Positions 34,245 through 36,038 of a DNA stretch of 36,038 bases are shown here, one piece after another (the stretch's first letter is position 1; each line of letters begins with the position of its first letter). The position numbers and the translations under genes are program-made. This DNA comes from Patescibacteria group bacterium (GTDB taxonomy: Bacteria; Patescibacteriota; Patescibacteriia; UBA11705; JABHMO01): NCBI GenBank assembly GCA_018818405.1, contig JAHIRY010000010.1, forward strand, positions 1 to 36,038, given 5' to 3'. The notes under the pieces were generated by a model. That model saw only the letters and a program-made list of their open reading frames with translations, was not told the origin of the DNA and did no database searches.

Positions 34245-34754
34245 CTATTTTTTCCTCGAAATAAATTTGATAAAATTTTCCGTAATTTCTTTTAACTTCT
34301 CGAACTTATAGCTATGGCCTTCTTGATGTGATTCTGACTTAATGTTCACTGCTTTATTGAAATTATACAGTGCCCATCCGGCATTACTCCTGAATCTTTC
34401 GCGACTTAATTTGTAATTTGGAAAATGCTCATTAAACCATTTTTTGTATTCTTTTTTCTGGATACTTCGAAATCTAAAATTGTTTATTTGGTGAAAATAA
34501 ATATAACTAACAAGGGCAATCCTTTTGTTGCCATTTTCAAAATAATGACTGGTGCTTAGTGCTATAAAAAGGTAGACCGCCTTCTTGTGATAATCTGGAT
34601 AATACCTTGTTTGTATTCGTTGAAGTAAACTTTTGAGTTGATCTATCCCGCTTTTATCTTTTTCATATAAAGGTTTTTTGACATCGTCATAAACCAGCTT
34701 TCTAATGTCCTCGAAAAGGAAATCAATGTAATCTTCGAGTTTGGGATAGATCAT
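34245..34754 (-). CDS. Doc-type Fic-fold toxin
   Basis: 169 residues. The active-site loop HYFENGNKR at 70-78 followed by IAL is the Doc form of the Fic motif: catalytic His70 is present, the loop has NKR instead of NGR, and the second Arg of true Fic proteins is missing. Phage P1 Doc phosphorylates EF-Tu and stops translation; the same activity is inferred here only from the motif. P1 Doc is ~126 residues, so this one has an extra C-terminal helical part. Its ATG overlaps the stop of a 58-residue gene upstream (TAATG), the classic antitoxin-toxin arrangement. Confidence 0.85.
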   Translation of the reverse strand: MIYPKLEDYIDFLFEDIRKLVYDDVKKPLYEKDKSGIDQLKSLLQRIQTRYYPDYHKKAVYLFIALSTSHYFENGNKRIALVSYIYFHQINNFRFRSIQKKEYKKWFNEHFPNYKLSRERFRSNAGWALYNFNKAVNIKSESHQEGHSYKFEKLKEITENFIKFISRKK

Positions 34755-34930
34755 TACTGATTTGATAATTTTTTTATTACATCTCCGAAATTTCTAGAGA
34801 TATAAGAGGAGGCCTCCTTTTTAACTTTATAGAGACCTTTAATTTGCCCTTTTTTGCCATGCTTTGCAGTTTTTTTCTGGATGGCATAGGATTTATTATT
34901 CCTAGAATTTATTATTTTCTTTGTGACCAT
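34754..34930 (-). CDS. Putative antitoxin of the Doc toxin, unrecognised family
   Basis: 58 residues, read directly from the sequence. Starts MVTKKIINSRNNKSYAIQ and ends DVIKKLSNQ; very basic (about 16 Lys/Arg). The stop TAA shares a base with the doc ATG, so the pair is translationally coupled. An extended -10 lies 9 bases upstream, giving an almost leaderless mRNA. The sequence does not look like Phd (no clear Phd/YefM fold), nor does it carry the (S/T)xxxE(G/N) inhibitory motif of Fic antitoxins such as VbhA. Position and size argue for antitoxin function; identity is otherwise open. Confidence 0.65.
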   Translation of the reverse strand: MVTKKIINSRNNKSYAIQKKTAKHGKKGQIKGLYKVKKEASSYISRNFGDVIKKLSNQ

Positions 34931-34939
34931 AGTTATTGA

Positions 34940-34948
34940 AGTATAGCA
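34940..34948 (-). promoter_or_regulatory. Promoter of the antitoxin-doc operon
   Basis: Minus strand TGC-TATACT, an extended -10 identical to that of the DHH gene; predicted transcript start only a few bases before the antitoxin ATG. Confidence 0.5.
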
Positions 34949-35040
34949 TGAATTAGAATAACCCCGAATTCATTTATTATTTTTGATAAATAAAAAGTTT
35001 TGAATTATGGCGTCTAATGCTACTGGATACACGCCGTTCG

Positions 35041-35357
35041 TATAATAAAAGCATACCACAAACCGGTATGCTTTTACAGGTGAGATCCGCGAAGCGTCGT
35101 GTTGGGATTTTATTCCCGCCGCCTAACGCGCGGATTTCTTGTCATATACGTAAAACATTAAAAACCGTACCGTGCAACACGGCCGGCTGCGAGATTAAGG
35201 CCGAAGATTTTTCAGAAGAAAAGCCGGGAAGGAAAATCATACAAAGTTGCTCCGGTAGCGACAATGAACAAAATGACGCATGTTATTTATTCGGTTTGGA
35301 CAAACCGAAAACCGTTTGAAGAAAAACAAAACTAGGATTTATTGTCCTAGTTTTTGT
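35041..35357 (+). other. Hairpin-rich gene-free segment, candidate structured RNA
   Basis: Part of the 584-base stretch 34931-35514 without a confident gene. It begins with TATAAT (35041-35046) and ends in a strong terminator. Between them are: AAAAGCATACC/GGTATGCTTTT (11 bp, 35047-35075), ATCCGCG/CGCGGAT enclosing GGGA/TCCC, CCGTG-CAA-CACGG, CCGGCT/AGCCGG, GTTGCT-CCGGT-AGCGAC, and TCGGTTT-GGAC-AAACCGA. It does not show the conserved cores I know for tmRNA, RNase P RNA or SRP RNA. An open frame (84 residues from 35065, stop at 35319, just before the terminator) is the alternative; its product is not recognisable. Strand is inferred from TATAAT and terminator. Confidence 0.35.
35329..35357 (+). 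terminator. Terminator at the end of the hairpin-rich segment
   Basis: AAACTAGGA / TCCTAGTTT, 7-base loop, then T-run. It also reads as a terminator on the minus strand (TTTTGTTTTT), where it could serve the Fic gene. Confidence 0.8.
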
Positions 35358-35368
35358 CCACAATTTTG

Positions 35369-35404
35369 TGTTGACGGCGATATAATTAGTTATGTGATGT
35401 AAAA
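35369..35404 (+). repeat. Direct repeat B of the accessory islet
   Basis: Same core as repeat A (TTGACGGCGATATAATTAG, then TTATGTGATGTAAA), same orientation and again ~20 bases right of a terminator hairpin. The T-rich sequence following it resembles the 3' end of the MazG-like gene next to repeat A. Confidence 0.85.
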
Positions 35405-35463
35405 TTCTTTTTCTTTTTTAAATTTGCTTTTATTATAAATAATAAATAAGTTTTTTTATTTTT

Positions 35464-35502
35464 GATTTTGGGCAGAGGGGTAATGGGTGAATGCCCAAAA
35501 TC
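35464..35502. repeat. Hairpin downstream of the Fic gene
   Basis: Perfect 11-bp arms GATTTTGGGCA and TGCCCAAAATC with a 17-base loop, 12 bases past the Fic stop codon. No T-run on either strand directly after it; may protect the mRNA 3' end. Confidence 0.6.
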
Positions 35503-35514
35503 CAAAACTCCTTA

Positions 35515-36038
35515 TTAACTCTTGCTATTAAAAAGTTCAACGTAATCTTTGTAAATATATGATTGTCCATATTTCTTATCTTTATCTTTTGGCGACAAAA
35601 TTTCCATTTCAATAAATCTGTCAATTACTGTTTGTGCGCCTGCGCGTGTAAAGCCTGTCCAATTCTGTATAATATTTACATTTACAATCGGCTGTCCATA
35701 AAGTTTTGGCAAAATAATTGTCGCGCTTTCAGAGGCGCGCTTGCCGAGCTTCTGAATTTTTATCATATCCCTTTGCTTCAAAACAGTGATTTTACCAACA
35801 ATATCAATAGCCTCATTCGCTATTTCAATAACACCATCTAAGAAAAAATCAATCCAATCATGAACATCGCCATTATGATAGCCAAATAATTTTTCGTAAT
35901 ATAATTTTTGGTGCTTTTTAAAAAAAGATGACAAAAACAAGACAGGTTTTTCCAAATAATCTTCTTTCCATAAATAAAAAGTGATTAACATTCTTCCCGT
36001 TCTTCCATTTCCATCTAAAAATGGATGGATTGTTTCAA
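35515..36038 (-). CDS. Fic-domain protein, C-terminal part (runs off the window)
   Basis: Incomplete: the open frame continues upstream past the window end, with two leftover bases and then codons for ETIHPFLDGNGRTGR before an internal Met at 35991. That is a complete Fic motif HPFLDGNGRTGR, so the enzyme is predicted active, usually AMP transfer from ATP to a hydroxyl of a target protein. The remaining ~159 residues include the rest of the Fic helical bundle and a C-terminal winged-helix-like domain (TGFTRAGAQTVIDRFIEME), as in many Fic/DUF4172- or HTH-Fic proteins. Any N-terminal inhibitory helix would lie outside the window. Different subclass from the Doc gene 0.8 kb away. Confidence 0.9.
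   Translation of the reverse strand, partial: ETIHPFLDGNGRTGRMLITFYLWKEDYLEKPVLFLSSFFKKHQKLYYEKLFGYHNGDVHDWIDFFLDGVIEIANEAIDIVGKITVLKQRDMIKIQKLGKRASESATIILPKLYGQPIVNVNIIQNWTGFTRAGAQTVIDRFIEMEILSPKDKDKKYGQSYIYKDYVELFNSKS

Noticed and set aside
34098-35150. Integron attC sites (GCCTAACG at ~35131, AGCTAACG at ~34099)
   Set aside because: Only single core-like boxes were found; matching GTTRRRY partners at the proper distance and order are missing, and no integrase gene is present.
35017-35319. A 100-residue plus-strand protein gene
   Set aside because: Not listed as a gene: no ribosome site, no recognisable sequence, and the DNA is better explained by nested hairpins. Kept as an alternative in the structured-segment entry.
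35041-35357. tmRNA, RNase P RNA or SRP RNA
   Set aside because: None of the conserved cores I know for these RNAs (for example the RNase P GAGGAAAGUCC segment or the SRP tetraloop region) are present on either strand.

Overview
The window looks like chromosomal DNA of a Candidate Phyla Radiation (Patescibacteria) bacterium, probably in or near the Parcubacteria group. This is inferred from gene content (DUF4012 protein with glycosyltransferases, GxxExxY protein, BRO-N protein, bactofilin, short coiled-coil protein), AT-rich Lys/Ile/Glu-rich proteins, and the near absence of Shine-Dalgarno sequences. TGA ends several genes (for example argS), so the code is standard 11 and not the Gracilibacteria code. 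No rRNA, CRISPR array or transposase is visible.

Layout. 1-770: three tRNA genes on the minus strand (Val-GAC, Val-CAC, Ile-UAU), separated by copies of a ~63-bp repeat whose CCATGAACC ends run into the tRNA CCA ends, plus a second hairpin repeat on their 5' sides. 843-1997: a DHH-family protein with all its catalytic motifs altered, divergent from valS. 2215-10467: three aminoacyl-tRNA synthetase genes (valS, tyrS, argS) interspersed with accessory genes (BRO-N protein, GxxExxY protein between inverted repeats, HAD-like protein). The ValRS carries a complete histidine-phosphatase domain inserted in its zinc-knuckle region. 10554-15681: small and medium genes (bactofilin, diacylglycerol-kinase-like protein, ferredoxin, tRNA-Leu, membrane proteins, zinc ribbon, YraN). 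15690-19898: pyruvate kinase and PEP synthase 3 bases apart, then a cupin. 19925-27077: permease, three GT2 glycosyltransferases, a coiled-coil protein and a DUF4012 protein, likely a cell-surface glycan locus. 27239-30781: DNA polymerase III alpha. 30918-33421: ATP-grasp protein and DEAD-box helicase on the minus strand.

33422-36038 is the most accessory-looking part. It holds a MazG-like pyrophosphohydrolase, a Doc-type toxin overlapping a 58-residue putative antitoxin gene, and the C-terminal part of a true Fic protein. Two copies of a nearly identical ~35-bp direct repeat, each next to a terminator hairpin, bound ~1.6 kb of it. A 0.6-kb gene-free stretch between Doc and Fic is dense in hairpins and may encode a structured RNA.

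The strongest candidates for something undescribed are the ValRS-histidine phosphatase fusion, the repeat-bounded Doc/Fic/MazG islet with its unrecognised antitoxin and hairpin-rich segment, the inverted-repeat-flanked GxxExxY gene, and the tRNA-end repeat family. All family assignments come from motifs read by eye; no database search was possible.
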